This document shows, in pieces, positions 15,420 through 23,413 of a DNA stretch of 64,000 nt. The DNA comes from Protaetiibacter intestinalis (GTDB lineage: Bacteria; Actinomycetota; Actinomycetes; Actinomycetales; Microbacteriaceae). Position 1 is the stretch's first letter; every line of letters begins with the position of its first letter. The stretch spans positions 2,604,001 through 2,668,000 of the forward strand of contig NZ_CP032630.1 in assembly GCF_003627075.1 (NCBI RefSeq), read 5' to 3'. The notes beneath the pieces were generated by a model. That model worked only from the letters and a program-made list of their open reading frames with translations, made no database searches and was not told where the DNA came from. The position numbers and the translations under genes were made by a program.

Positions 15420-18280
15420 CGGAGGGACCACCGGACGCCGCGCCGGGGGAGACACCTGACGACGGGACCGCCACAGGCGACGGTGCCGCCGCGAACTACG
15501 CGGCGTATCCGCCACCGTTCGGCGGCGAGCCGACGGTGAGCGACGACGATCTCGCAGCCGCGCTGGCGGCCCAGACCGCGATGTACACCGGGCCGATCAC
15601 GATCCCGGTGCTCAACTCGGATCCCGTCTTCCGGCCCGATCCGGCCGAGCTGCAGGCGGATGTGCCGCCTCCCCCCGACCCGGCACCTCCGGTGGCGGAG
15701 GAGTCGGACGTCGAGGCGCCCGTGTACGAGCAGCCGTCGTATGAGCAGCCGGTGTACGAACAGCCGGTGTACGAGCAGGCGCCGTCGGCCGAGTGGCCCG
15801 CGCCCGAGGTCGTGCTGCCGCCCGTGCCGGTTCCGCCGCCCCCGCCGCCCGCCGAGTACATCGCGCCCGACGTGGTGGCCGCCGACCCCGAACCGCCGAC
15901 GCTCGAACAGGCGCTGCCGCCGACCGCCTCAGAGCCGTATGCCGAGTCGTTCCCGGCGGCCGTGGTCGAGCCGTCGCCCGAGCCGACTCCGGTCGAGGGG
16001 ATCCCGCTGGAGGACTTCGAGCTCAGCCGCGAGGTCGAGAACGAGGCCGCCGCCGGCTCGACGCTCGACGCCATCCTCCTGCTCGAGAACGAGCTGCGGC
16101 GCAGGCAAGGGCTGGCACCCGTCGAGGCCGCCGACACGCCGCCCGTCGACATCGATGCGGGCTTCGGACAGGTGCCGTTCGCCGCGCCGGCCCCCGAGCC
16201 GCCCGCGTTCCCGGTCGACGTGTCGGCGGAGCCGCCCGTCGCGGAGCCGGTCTTCGTGGAGCCGGTCTTCGCGGAGCCCGTGGTCGAGGCGCCGCCGTCC
16301 GAGGTCGAAGCGCCTCCCGCCGAGCCGCCCACGAGCCCGCCCGGTTGGACGCCCGCCCCCGATCCGGAGAACGAGGGCTCGCCGCTCGCCGAGGCTCCCG
16401 CCGAGCAGGCGTGGCTGTCGGCCCCGCCGCCGAGTTTCGCGCCCCCGGCGCTCGTCGAACCTCCCGTGCCGCCGACCGCGGATCCGGCGGTGTTCACCCC
16501 GCCCCCGGTCGACGTCTCGACCCTGCCGCCCCCGCCGATGACCGCGGGCGTCCCGGTCGACTTCCACGACGCGCCCCCGCCCGTCGTCGCGGCGGTGCCC
16601 ATCACGCCGCCCGCCTTCGAGGCGCTCATCGCCGAACCCGTCGTCGACCCCGACATGGAGGGCATCGACGCGCTCGACCGTGCCGACCTCGCCGCCCCCA
16701 TCCCGGTCGACGACACGGGGATCGCCTCGGTCGCCCCCGCACCGGTCGTGGCCGCCGCCGTCGCGGTGGACGCGCCCGGCGCGGAGCCCGCCCCCGCGCG
16801 CGAGCCCGACTCCCTCGCGATCGAGCAGCTCGCCCTCGAACCGACGCCGCTCGAGCAGCGCGCCGGGCACGCGGCCCGATTGTTCTGGCTGTGGTTCGCG
16901 GCGAACTCCTCCTTCGTGATGGTCGCGGTCGGGGCGACGCTCTTCGGGCTCGGCATGAGTCTGCGGCAGGTGCTCGTGGCGGTCGTCGCGGGCGTCGCGC
17001 TGTCGGCGCTGCCGCTCGGCCTCGGCACGCTCGCCGGCAAGTGGAGCGGTCAGCCGACCATGGTCGTCTCGCGCGCCACCTTCGGGCTCGCCGGCAACGT
17101 GCTGCCCGTGATCCTCGCCGTGCTCGGCCGGGTGCTGTGGGGTGGCGTCTCGCTGTGGCTGCTCGCGGGATCGGCCTCCGTGCTGCTCGACCCCGGTGCG
17201 GACGCGCCCGGGCTCACGGTCGTGCCGCTCGTGACCGTGCTCGTGGGGGCCGTGCTCGCCGGCATCGTGGCCGTCTTCGGCTACGGGTTGCTCTACCGGG
17301 TGCAGCGCGTGTTCAGCATCCTCTCGACCGTGCTGCTCGTGGCGACGATCGCGCTCACCGCGGAGCACGTCGACGTGCAGACCGCGCTCGAGACGGACGA
17401 CGGCTCCTGGGTGCTCGCGATCGGCGGTGTCGTGATCGTCTTCAGCGTCGTCGGCCTCGCCTGGGCGCAGTCCAGCTCCGACCTCGCGCGCTACCAGCGG
17501 GCATCGGGATCCGGCGGCGCGAACATGCTGTGGGGCAGCTTCGGCGTCATCCTGCCGACCCTGCTCATCCTCGGCTGGGGCGCGCTGCTCGCCGCGTCGG
17601 ACCCCGAGCTCGCGGACGGGCTCGCGCGGCATCCGATCGACGCGCTGCTCGCCCTCGTGCCCGACTGGTTCGTGCTCCCGCTGTTCGGGGCGACCGCGCT
17701 CGGCCTGCTCTCCTCGGCCATCGTCACGAGCTACTCGGGCGGGCTCGCGGTGGTCGCCTCGGGTCTGCGTGCGCCGCGGCCCATCGCATCCCTCATCGCC
17801 GCCGTGCTCGTCGGCGCCGCGGCGGTGGGACTGCTCGCGAGCGGCAGCGACACCGAGGAGATCGTGCGCGACCTGACCACGACGCTCGCGGTGCCGGTGG
17901 CCGCCTGGGCGGGTATCTTCGCGAGCGAGATGATGATCCGGCTGCGGCGCTTCCACGCGCCGTCGCTGCTCGCGCCGGGCGGGGTGTACCCGCAGGTGCG
18001 CTGGGTCAGCCTCGTGGGGCTCGTCGTCATCAGCGTCGTCGGTCTCGGGCTCACCTCGGCCGAGCTTCCGGGTCTCGACTGGCAGGGCTACCTGCTGGGG
18101 CTGTTCGGCCTGGCCGCCGACGACCCGTGGCGGTCGGCGGATGCGGGTGTGCTCGTCGCGCTCGCGCTCGGCCTCATCCTGCCGCTCGCCACCGCGATCC
18201 CCGTCATCCGCCGGCAGGAGCGCCCCGTCGACGCCACGGCGTCGGGCGGGATGCCCGCGGTCGACGCCCTCGTAGACTGA
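15416..18280 (+). CDS. NCS1-family (cytosine/purine permease-like) transporter with long Pro/Glu-rich N-terminal domain
   Basis: A 954-residue two-part protein. Residues 1 to about 480 are low-complexity, rich in Pro, Glu, Ala and Val, with a short YEQP-type tandem near residues 103-122; there is no signal peptide, so this part should be cytoplasmic. From about residue 488 a complete permease of about 450 residues follows, with 11-12 transmembrane helices. Its start (LFWLWFAAN) and the later GKWSGQPTMVVSRATFG segment are typical of cytosine/purine/allantoin permeases. Ordinary family members are 400-500 residues, so the tail doubles the length. The ATG overlaps the EamA stop (ATGA), and a TAGACT -10 lies seven bases upstream. 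The substrate is unknown, and the tail could be a regulatory or interaction segment. Confidence 0.8.
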   Translation: MTEGPPDAAPGETPDDGTATGDGAAANYAAYPPPFGGEPTVSDDDLAAALAAQTAMYTGPITIPVLNSDPVFRPDPAELQADVPPPPDPAPPVAEESDVEAPVYEQPSYEQPVYEQPVYEQAPSAEWPAPEVVLPPVPVPPPPPPAEYIAPDVVAADPEPPTLEQALPPTASEPYAESFPAAVVEPSPEPTPVEGIPLEDFELSREVENEAAAGSTLDAILLLENELRRRQGLAPVEAADTPPVDIDAGFGQVPFAAPAPEPPAFPVDVSAEPPVAEPVFVEPVFAEPVVEAPPSEVEAPPAEPPTSPPGWTPAPDPENEGSPLAEAPAEQAWLSAPPPSFAPPALVEPPVPPTADPAVFTPPPVDVSTLPPPPMTAGVPVDFHDAPPPVVAAVPITPPAFEALIAEPVVDPDMEGIDALDRADLAAPIPVDDTGIASVAPAPVVAAAVAVDAPGAEPAPAREPDSLAIEQLALEPTPLEQRAGHAARLFWLWFAANSSFVMVAVGATLFGLGMSLRQVLVAVVAGVALSALPLGLGTLAGKWSGQPTMVVSRATFGLAGNVLPVILAVLGRVLWGGVSLWLLAGSASVLLDPGADAPGLTVVPLVTVLVGAVLAGIVAVFGYGLLYRVQRVFSILSTVLLVATIALTAEHVDVQTALETDDGSWVLAIGGVVIVFSVVGLAWAQSSSDLARYQRASGSGGANMLWGSFGVILPTLLILGWGALLAASDPELADGLARHPIDALLALVPDWFVLPLFGATALGLLSSAIVTSYSGGLAVVASGLRAPRPIASLIAAVLVGAAAVGLLASGSDTEEIVRDLTTTLAVPVAAWAGIFASEMMIRLRRFHAPSLLAPGGVYPQVRWVSLVGLVVISVVGLGLTSAELPGLDWQGYLLGLFGLAADDPWRSADAGVLVALALGLILPLATAIPVIRRQERPVDATASGGMPAVDALVD
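18273..18278 (+). promoter_or_regulatory. -10 element, leaderless Nif3-like mRNA
   Basis: TAGACT with seven bases to the GTG at 18286, overlapping the end of the permease gene. Confidence 0.5.
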
Positions 18281-18285
18281 GGCGC

Positions 18286-19104
18286 GTGGCCCCGACCCTC
18301 GCGCATGTGACCGACGTCGCCCAGACGCTCTGGCCGCTCTCGGGCGCCGAGTCCTGGGATGCGCCGGGCCTCATCGCGGGCGACCCGTCCGCGGAGGTGG
18401 CCGCCGTGCATCTCGCGGTCGACGCCGTCGCGGCGACCGCCGACGAGGCGCTCGAACTCGGCGCCCAGCTGCTGCTCGTGCACCATCCGCTGCTGCTGCG
18501 CGGCGTCACGAGCGTGGCAGAGGATCGCTACAAGGGCGCCGTGATCTCCCGGCTGATCCGCGGCGGCTGTGCGCTGCTCGCCGCCCACACCAATGCCGAC
18601 GTCGTCGCCGACGGCACCTCCGCGGTGCTCGCCCGCGCCCTCGGGCTGCGTGACGTGCGGCCCATCGTGCCGTCGGCATCCGCCCCGGCCCTCGGCCTCG
18701 GCCGCATGGGGGAGCTGCCCGAGCCGGTGACCCTCGGGGAGCTCGCGCGGGGCCTGCAGGAGCTGCTGCCCGCGACCGCGCAGGGCATCCGCGGGGCGGG
18801 CGACTACTTCGCCCGCGTGCAGCGGATCGCGCTGTGCGCCGGCGCGGGCGACTCTCTGCTCGCACACCCGGAGGTGCTCGCCTCCGAGGTGTACGTCACG
18901 AGCGACCTGCGGCACCACCCGGCGTCCGAGGCGCGCGAGAACGCCCGCATCGGCGGCGGCCCGGCGCTGCTCGACATCTCGCACTGGGCGGCGGAGTGGC
19001 TGTGGCTCGACGTCGCCGCCGAGCAGCTGCGCGCCGCATTGCCCGGGGTCACGGTGACGGTGAGCGAGCTGCGCACCGACCCGTGGGACTTCGCCCTCGT
19101 CTGA
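18286..19104 (+). CDS. Nif3-like dinuclear metal centre hexameric protein
   Basis: A 272-residue member of the Nif3/YbgI family (GTP cyclohydrolase I type 2-like fold). Metal-binding histidines are visible in LLVHHPLLLRG near residue 65 and in the C-terminal segments TSDLRHHPASEA and ISHWAAEW. The start GTG 18286 has a TAGACT -10 seven bases upstream and no Shine-Dalgarno. In actinobacteria this gene is routinely followed by the zinc-ribbon/coiled-coil protein and rnpB, as here. Despite wide conservation, the physiological reaction is not established. Confidence 0.9.
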   Translation: MAPTLAHVTDVAQTLWPLSGAESWDAPGLIAGDPSAEVAAVHLAVDAVAATADEALELGAQLLLVHHPLLLRGVTSVAEDRYKGAVISRLIRGGCALLAAHTNADVVADGTSAVLARALGLRDVRPIVPSASAPALGLGRMGELPEPVTLGELARGLQELLPATAQGIRGAGDYFARVQRIALCAGAGDSLLAHPEVLASEVYVTSDLRHHPASEARENARIGGGPALLDISHWAAEWLWLDVAAEQLRAALPGVTVTVSELRTDPWDFALV

Positions 19105-19142
19105 CCTTCCCGGCTCCGGCCGACAACAGAAACGGAAACCGC

Positions 19143-19883
19143 ATGGGCCTCAAGGCCGCACCCGAAGACCAGGCGCTGCTGCTCGAGCTGCAGGAGTTCG
19201 ACACGCGGCTGCAGCAGCTCGCACACCGCGCCCGCACCCTGCCCGAGCACGCCGCGGTGGCGGCCCTCGGCGGCGAGATCGAGACGGTGCGCCGCACCCT
19301 CGCCGAGCAGACCGGCAGCTGGGAGGACGCGCGCACCGAGCTCGGCCGGGTCGAATCGGATGTCGCGGTCGTCGAGGCGCGGATCGCGCGCGACCGCGAC
19401 CGGCTGCAGGGCAGCTCCTCGGTGAAGGATGTCGCGGCGCTCGAGCAGGAGCTCGCCGCCCTCGCCCGCCGGCAGGACGAGCTCGAGGAGATCGAGCTCG
19501 TCGTGATGGAACGCGTCGAGGAGCAGGAGACCGCCCTCGCGGCGACCCGCGAGGAGCTCGCCGCCCTCGAGGCGCGCTCGGCGGAGACCGTCGCGGCCCG
19601 CGACACCGCCCTCGCGGCGCTCGAACAGGACCGCATCCACATCGCCGCGAACCGCGCGACGGTGGCCGGCAAGGTGCCCGCAGATCTGCTCGCCCTCTAC
19701 GAGAAGCAGCGCGAGCGCTACGGCGTCGGCGCCTCGCACCTGCGCGCCGGGGTCTCGAGCGCGAGCGGGGTGGCCCTCAACGCCACCGACCTGAATGCCG
19801 TGCGGGCCGCGGCACCGGATGATGTCATCCTGTGCCCCGACTCGAGCGCGATCCTCGTGCGCACGGCGGAATCCGGCCTGTGA
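19143..19883 (+). CDS. Coiled-coil protein of the C4-type zinc-ribbon family, with degenerate zinc ribbon
   Basis: A 246-residue protein made of a long antiparallel coiled coil (about residues 10-180, rich in Glu, Arg, Ala and Leu heptads) and a C-terminal remnant of the zinc ribbon normal for this family. The usual pattern has two CxxC pairs. Here the first pair reads SSAS and the second CPDS, so three of four cysteines are serines and zinc binding is unlikely. The ATG start at 19143 follows the Nif3-like gene by 38 bases. The protein is probably co-functional with Nif3, judging by conserved neighbourhood; the mechanism is unknown. Confidence 0.85.
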   Translation: MGLKAAPEDQALLLELQEFDTRLQQLAHRARTLPEHAAVAALGGEIETVRRTLAEQTGSWEDARTELGRVESDVAVVEARIARDRDRLQGSSSVKDVAALEQELAALARRQDELEEIELVVMERVEEQETALAATREELAALEARSAETVAARDTALAALEQDRIHIAANRATVAGKVPADLLALYEKQRERYGVGASHLRAGVSSASGVALNATDLNAVRAAAPDDVILCPDSSAILVRTAESGL

Positions 19884-19905
19884 GCCGCTGATCGGCCGCG
19901 CGCGC

Positions 19906-19911
19906 TAGCCT
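19906..19911 (+). promoter_or_regulatory. -10 element of rnpB
   Basis: TAGCCT, five bases before the predicted 5' end of RNase P RNA at 19917. Confidence 0.45.
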
Positions 19912-19916
19912 GGCTA

Positions 19917-20300
19917 GGCGAACGGGTCGGCCAGACGGTCGCGTCGCATCCCGCGAGGGGTGCGCCGAGGAACGTCCGGGCTCCACAGAGCAGGGCGGTG
20001 GGTAACACCCACCCGGAGCAATCCGCGAGAAAGTGCAACAGAGAGCAGACCGCCTCGGGATCCGTCCCGAGGTAAGGGTGAAACGGTGGTGTAAGAGACC
20101 ACCAGGGGCCCGAGTGATCGGGCTCGCTGGGTAAACCTCGCCCGGAGCAAGGTCAGACAGACACCGATGAGGCTGCTCGCCGAGGTGTCGGGTAGACCGC
20201 TGGAGGGGTACGGCGACGTGCCCCCGAGAGAGATGGCCGTCCGATCGGGGCCGCAAGGCACCGACCGACAGAACCCGGCGTATCGGCCGGCCCGTTCGCC
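19917..20300 (+). ncRNA. rnpB: RNase P RNA, bacterial class A
   Basis: The catalytic RNA that trims tRNA 5' leaders. The ends are set by the P1 helix: GGCGAACGGG (19917-19926) pairs perfectly with CCCGTTCGCC (20291-20300). Universally conserved blocks are visible in order: GAGGAACGTCCGGGCTCC near 19970, the GAGAAAGTGCAACAGAGAG block near 20028, AGGTAAGGGTGAAACGGTG near 20070, and the 3' CAGAACCCGGCGTATCGG near 20270. The 384-nt length and helix pattern fit class A of actinobacteria. A strong hairpin follows at 20314-20339. All ORFs through this stretch are incidental. Confidence 0.97.
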
Positions 20301-20313
20301 CCGAGATGAGAGA

Positions 20314-20339
20314 AGCGCCCCCGGAAGACCGGGGGCGCT
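20314..20339. terminator. Bidirectional terminator between rnpB and the cold-shock gene
   Basis: A perfect 11-bp stem, AGCGCCCCCGG (20314-20324) and CCGGGGGCGCT (20329-20339), with an AAGA loop. On the minus strand it is followed by a T-rich TCTCTCATCT, so it best fits the cold-shock gene terminator and also closes rnpB. Confidence 0.8.
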
Positions 20340-20354
20340 ACCTCGTGGTGGTCG

Positions 20355-20558
20355 TCAGGCGATGCGGATGTTCGCGGCCTGCGGACCCTTCTGGCCCTGA
20401 GCGACCTCGAATTCGACGCGCTGGCCCTCTTCGAGGGTGCGGTAACCGCTCGAGTCGATGGCCGAGTAGTGCGCGAAGACGTCCTGGGCGCCATCGTCGG
20501 GGGTGATGAAGCCGAAACCCTTTTCGGCGTTGAACCACTTCACGGTTCCAGTGGGCAT
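20355..20558 (-). CDS. cspA: Cold-shock protein (CspA family)
   Basis: A 67-residue single-domain OB-fold nucleic-acid binding protein. RNP1 (KGFGFITP) is near residues 12-19 and RNP2 (DVFAHYSAI) near residues 26-34, with the usual GTVKWFN opening. The ATG at 20558 is chosen over an upstream ATG at 20591 because conserved sequence begins at [10 protein letters not shown] and AAGAAAG lies just upstream. It acts as an RNA chaperone. It is convergent with rnpB, with a shared terminator between. Confidence 0.95.
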   Translation of the reverse strand: MPTGTVKWFNAEKGFGFITPDDGAQDVFAHYSAIDSSGYRTLEEGQRVEFEVAQGQKGPQAANIRIA

Positions 20559-20608
20559 GAGACTGCTTTCTTCATGGTGCACGCACCCCACCTCGGGGGC
20601 GTCTGCTC

Positions 20609-20638
20609 AACTTAGTGCACGCAGCCGACGGGCTCACA
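20609..20638 (-). promoter_or_regulatory. Possible promoter of the cold-shock gene
   Basis: On the minus strand TGTGAG (20633-20638) and TAAGTT (20609-20614) are 18 bp apart, giving a leader of about 45 nt with a CCCC/GGGG mini-hairpin. The match is modest. Confidence 0.3.
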
Positions 20639-20676
20639 GGGGATGGCCCGAGATTTCACCGAACTGAAACCTGGCG

Positions 20677-21435
20677 TCATCGAGCGTGCGGGCCCGCCGC
20701 GAGCCACGCGGCGCCCAGGATGCCGGCGTTGTTGCGCAGCGTCGCGGGCACGATGGGGGTCGTGAGCTCCAGCAGCGGCAGGAACTCCTCGTGGTTCTTC
20801 GACACCCCGCCGCCGACGATGAACAGCTCCGGCGAGAACAGGAACTCGACCGTGCCGTAGAACAGCTGCAGCCGGTCGGCCCAGCGCCGCCAACTGAGGT
20901 GCCCGCGCTCCTTCGCCGAGAACGAGGCGAGACGCTCGGCATCCCGACCCTTCAGCTGCAGGTGGCCGAGCTCGGTGTTGGGCACGAGCACGCCGTCGTA
21001 GAGGAAGGCGCTGCCGATGCCGGTGCCGAGGGTCGTCACGATCACGAGCCCGTCGACGCCGGCGGCCGCCCCGAAGCGGGCCTCGGCGACGCCCGCCGCA
21101 TCCGCGTCGTTGACGAAGTGGATGCGGCGCCCGAGCGCCGTCTCGAACAGCCGGTCGGCCTCGAGGCCGATCCAGCGCTTCGAGACGTTGGCGGCCGACA
21201 TCGTGCGGCCGTGCCGCACGATCGCGGGGAAGCAGACCCCCACCGGCACGCCGTCGGCCTCCGAGCCGAAGCCGGCGACCATCCCGGCCACGGCGGCGAG
21301 CACGGCATCCGGATCGCCACCCTCGGGGGTGGGCACCTTGACCCGGTCGCCCGCGAGTTCGCCGCTGGCGACGTCCACGAGGGCGCCCTTGATGCCGGTG
21401 CCTCCGATGTCGATGCCGACGGCCAGTGTGCTCAT
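20677..21435 (-). CDS. ppgK: Polyphosphate glucokinase (ROK family)
   Basis: A 252-residue sugar kinase phosphorylating glucose with polyphosphate and/or ATP, typical of actinobacteria. The phosphate-binding GIDIGGTGIKGAL is at residues 7-19, the catalytic Asp lies in FVNDADAAG near 109, and GTGIGSAFL follows near 137. The LGHLQLKGRDAE segment replaces the zinc-cysteine motif of ordinary ROK kinases, as expected for PpgK. TGGAGG lies seven to eight bases before the ATG at 21435. The gene begins 25 bases after the map stop, so the two are likely cotranscribed. Confidence 0.95.
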   Translation of the reverse strand: MSTLAVGIDIGGTGIKGALVDVASGELAGDRVKVPTPEGGDPDAVLAAVAGMVAGFGSEADGVPVGVCFPAIVRHGRTMSAANVSKRWIGLEADRLFETALGRRIHFVNDADAAGVAEARFGAAAGVDGLVIVTTLGTGIGSAFLYDGVLVPNTELGHLQLKGRDAERLASFSAKERGHLSWRRWADRLQLFYGTVEFLFSPELFIVGGGVSKNHEEFLPLLELTTPIVPATLRNNAGILGAAWLAAGPHAR

Positions 21436-21460
21436 GGGTCCTCCAGGGCTCGGGTGGTGG

Positions 21461-22345
21461 TCAGGGAAGGGTCAGGATGTCGGCGCCGGTCTCGGTGACG
21501 ACGAGGGTGTGCTCGAACTGGGCGGTGAGGCTCTTGTCGCGCGTCGTGATGGTCCACTCGTCGTCCCACTCGTCCCAGTCGGCGGTGCCGGGGTGCTCGG
21601 GTGTGCCGAGGGTCAGCATGGGCTCGATCGTGAACACCATGCCGACCTCCATGACGGTGTCGTAGCGCGGCGCCGCGTCGTAGTGGGGCACGATGAGCCC
21701 GGTGTGGAAGGCGCTGCCGACGCCGTGGCCGGTGTAGTCGCGCACCACGCCGTAGCCGAAGCGGCGGGCGTAGCTCTCGATCGCGCGGCCGATGACGTTG
21801 ATCTCCCGGCCCGGCGCGACGGCCTTGATGCCGCGCTCGAGCGCGAGCCGGGTGCGCTCGACGAGCTCGCGGGCCTCCGGGGCGACGTCGCCCACCAGGA
21901 AGGTCGCGTTGAGGTCGCCGTGCATGCCGTCGTGGTAGGCGGTGATGTCGACGTTGAGGATGTCGCCGTCCTCGAGCACGGTGTCGTCGGGGATCCCGTG
22001 GCAGATCACCTCGTTGAGCGAGGTGCAGCACGACTTCGGGTAGCCCCGGTAGCCGAGGGTCGACGGGTAGGCGTCGTGCGCGACGAGGAAGTCGTGCGCG
22101 ATCGCGTCGAGCTCGTCGGTCGTGACGCCGGGGCGCACGGCGGCGCGGACGGCCTCGACGGCCTGCGCCGCGATCCGTCCGCTCGTGCGGATGCGCTCGA
22201 CGTCGGCGGGGGAGTACACGTCGGAGCCCGTGAACGCGCGCGGCCCCGGTCGGCCCACGTACTCGGGCCGCGGGATGGAGGCGGGCACCGCGCGCCGGGG
22301 CGACAGTCTGCCCGCGACGAGGTGACCGGCTGCGTCGCGAGGCAT
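21461..22345 (-). CDS. map: Type I methionine aminopeptidase with N-terminal extension
   Basis: A 294-residue enzyme removing the N-terminal methionine from new proteins. The two-metal ligands are recognisable as Asp in [16 protein letters not shown] (two aspartates), His in TGHGVG, Glu in FTIEPM and Glu in QFEHT; the substrate histidine lies in EVICHGIPD. The first ~45 residues are a proline-rich extension like that of the longer mycobacterial MapB form. The ATG at 22345 has a TAGTCT -10 six bases upstream, so the mRNA is probably leaderless. It is divergent from a 55-residue small gene. Confidence 0.96.
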   Translation of the reverse strand: MPRDAAGHLVAGRLSPRRAVPASIPRPEYVGRPGPRAFTGSDVYSPADVERIRTSGRIAAQAVEAVRAAVRPGVTTDELDAIAHDFLVAHDAYPSTLGYRGYPKSCCTSLNEVICHGIPDDTVLEDGDILNVDITAYHDGMHGDLNATFLVGDVAPEARELVERTRLALERGIKAVAPGREINVIGRAIESYARRFGYGVVRDYTGHGVGSAFHTGLIVPHYDAAPRYDTVMEVGMVFTIEPMLTLGTPEHPGTADWDEWDDEWTITTRDKSLTAQFEHTLVVTETGADILTLP

Positions 22346-22350
22346 AGGCT
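22345..22350 (+). promoter_or_regulatory. -10 element of the 55-aa gene
   Basis: TAGGCT on the plus strand, overlapping the map start codon; transcription would begin near 22357, about 20 nt before the ATG. Confidence 0.4.
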
Positions 22351-22351
22351 C

Positions 22352-22357
22352 AGACTA
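22352..22357 (-). promoter_or_regulatory. -10 element, leaderless map mRNA
   Basis: TAGTCT on the minus strand with six bases to the map ATG. It overlaps the region of the divergent TAGGCT. Confidence 0.5.
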
Positions 22358-22377
22358 CCGAGCGGAAGGGGCCGAAC

Positions 22378-22545
22378 ATGGCCGACTGGTGGTACAACCA
22401 CAGGACCGGACAGGTCGAGGAGGGCCCCCAGTCGCTGGGCTCGGACCGCGACGGCCCCTACGCGACCCGCGAGGAGGCCGAGCGCGCCCCCGAGATCGCG
22501 GCGGAGCGCGCCCGCGCCTGGGCGGCGGAGGACGAAGAGGGCTGA
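22378..22545 (+). CDS. Small conserved protein (55 aa)
   Basis: A 55-residue ORF starting with ATG 22378 with GGAAGGGG eight bases upstream. The product begins MADWWYNHRTGQVEEGPQS and continues with a YATREEAERAPEIAAERA segment, a mix of aromatic N-terminus and charged helix. I recognise this pattern as a small protein common in Microbacteriaceae that is sometimes labelled SPOR-like, but its function is unknown. It stands alone between divergent map and the convergent DUF72 gene. Confidence 0.75.
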   Translation: MADWWYNHRTGQVEEGPQSLGSDRDGPYATREEAERAPEIAAERARAWAAEDEEG

Positions 22546-22591
22546 GCTACCGCGGCGGCCGCGCGCGCGGGCACGGCATCGGGCGGGTCGG

Positions 22592-23407
22592 TCATCGGGC
22601 GAGCCTCTCGAGCAGCGACATCGCGTCGAACGGCGCTCGGACCTTCTGGTCGTTGTCGAAGTACACGTGGACGTCGCGATCGTGGTCGAGGTGGTCGCGC
22701 GTCCACTCCTCCCACTCGTCGAGACCCGCCGCGTCGTAGCCCGAGGTGTAGAGCTCCTCGTCGCCGTGCAGGCGCGCGTAGGCGAAGTCGGCGGTCACCC
22801 AGTCGAGTCGCGGCCAGCGCCCGGCCGAGTCGCCGAGCACCACGGCGACCCCCGCTGCCGCGGCCTGGTCGGCGAACTCCTGGTCATCGAAGCTGTATGC
22901 GCGCGGCTCGATGGCGTGACGGAGCGGCCGCACCTCGTCGATCTCGAGCAGCTCCCTGCCCCGCATCCGCTCGCTTCGGCCGCGCGCGGACTCGAGCGCC
23001 GAGCCGGTGTCGTGCGGCAGCAGCGCGAGGAAGGCGGCGATCGTCTCCGGGTCGTACTCGAGGCTCGGCGGCAGCTGCCAGAGGATCGGTCCGAGCTTCG
23101 GGCCGAGGCCGAGGATGCCGGAGGCGAGAAAGTCGGCGAGCGGCTCGGCGACGTCGTCGAGCCGGCGGATGTGCGTGATGAAGCGCGGCGCCTTGACCGC
23201 GAAGACGAAGTCGTCGGGCGTCTCGGCGCGCCACTTCACCCAGCTCGCGGGCTTCTGCAGTGCGTAGAACGAGCCGTTGAGCTCGATCGAGGTCACCCGC
23301 TCCGACGCGTAACGCAGTTCGTCGGCCTGCCGCAGACCCCTCGGGTAGAAGTCGCCGCGCCAGGGCGCATAGGTCCAGCCGGCCATGCCCACGCGTGCGA
23401 CGGCCAT
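22592..23407 (-). CDS. DUF72 family protein (YecE-like)
   Basis: A 271-residue TIM-barrel-like protein of the DUF72 family. Signatures are the opening GMAGWTYAPWRGDFYP near residue 7, the FVFAVKAPRFITH segment near 67, LGPILWQLPPSLEYD near 106 and YARLHGDEELYTSGYD near 215. It starts six bases after the panB stop and is probably cotranscribed with it. No reaction is known for the family. Confidence 0.9.
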   Translation of the reverse strand: MAVARVGMAGWTYAPWRGDFYPRGLRQADELRYASERVTSIELNGSFYALQKPASWVKWRAETPDDFVFAVKAPRFITHIRRLDDVAEPLADFLASGILGLGPKLGPILWQLPPSLEYDPETIAAFLALLPHDTGSALESARGRSERMRGRELLEIDEVRPLRHAIEPRAYSFDDQEFADQAAAAGVAVVLGDSAGRWPRLDWVTADFAYARLHGDEELYTSGYDAAGLDEWEEWTRDHLDHDRDVHVYFDNDQKVRAPFDAMSLLERLAR

Positions 23408-23413
23408 CCGGGC

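Noticed and set aside
15722..15778. YEQP tandem considered as a mobile or CRISPR-like repeat
   Set aside because: It is a short in-frame protein repeat inside the permease tail with no spacers of regular length. No CRISPR array is present in the window.
19718..20261. Several ORFs on both strands across 19718-20400
   Set aside because: This stretch is RNase P RNA, with paired ends and all conserved blocks; the ORFs are incidental.
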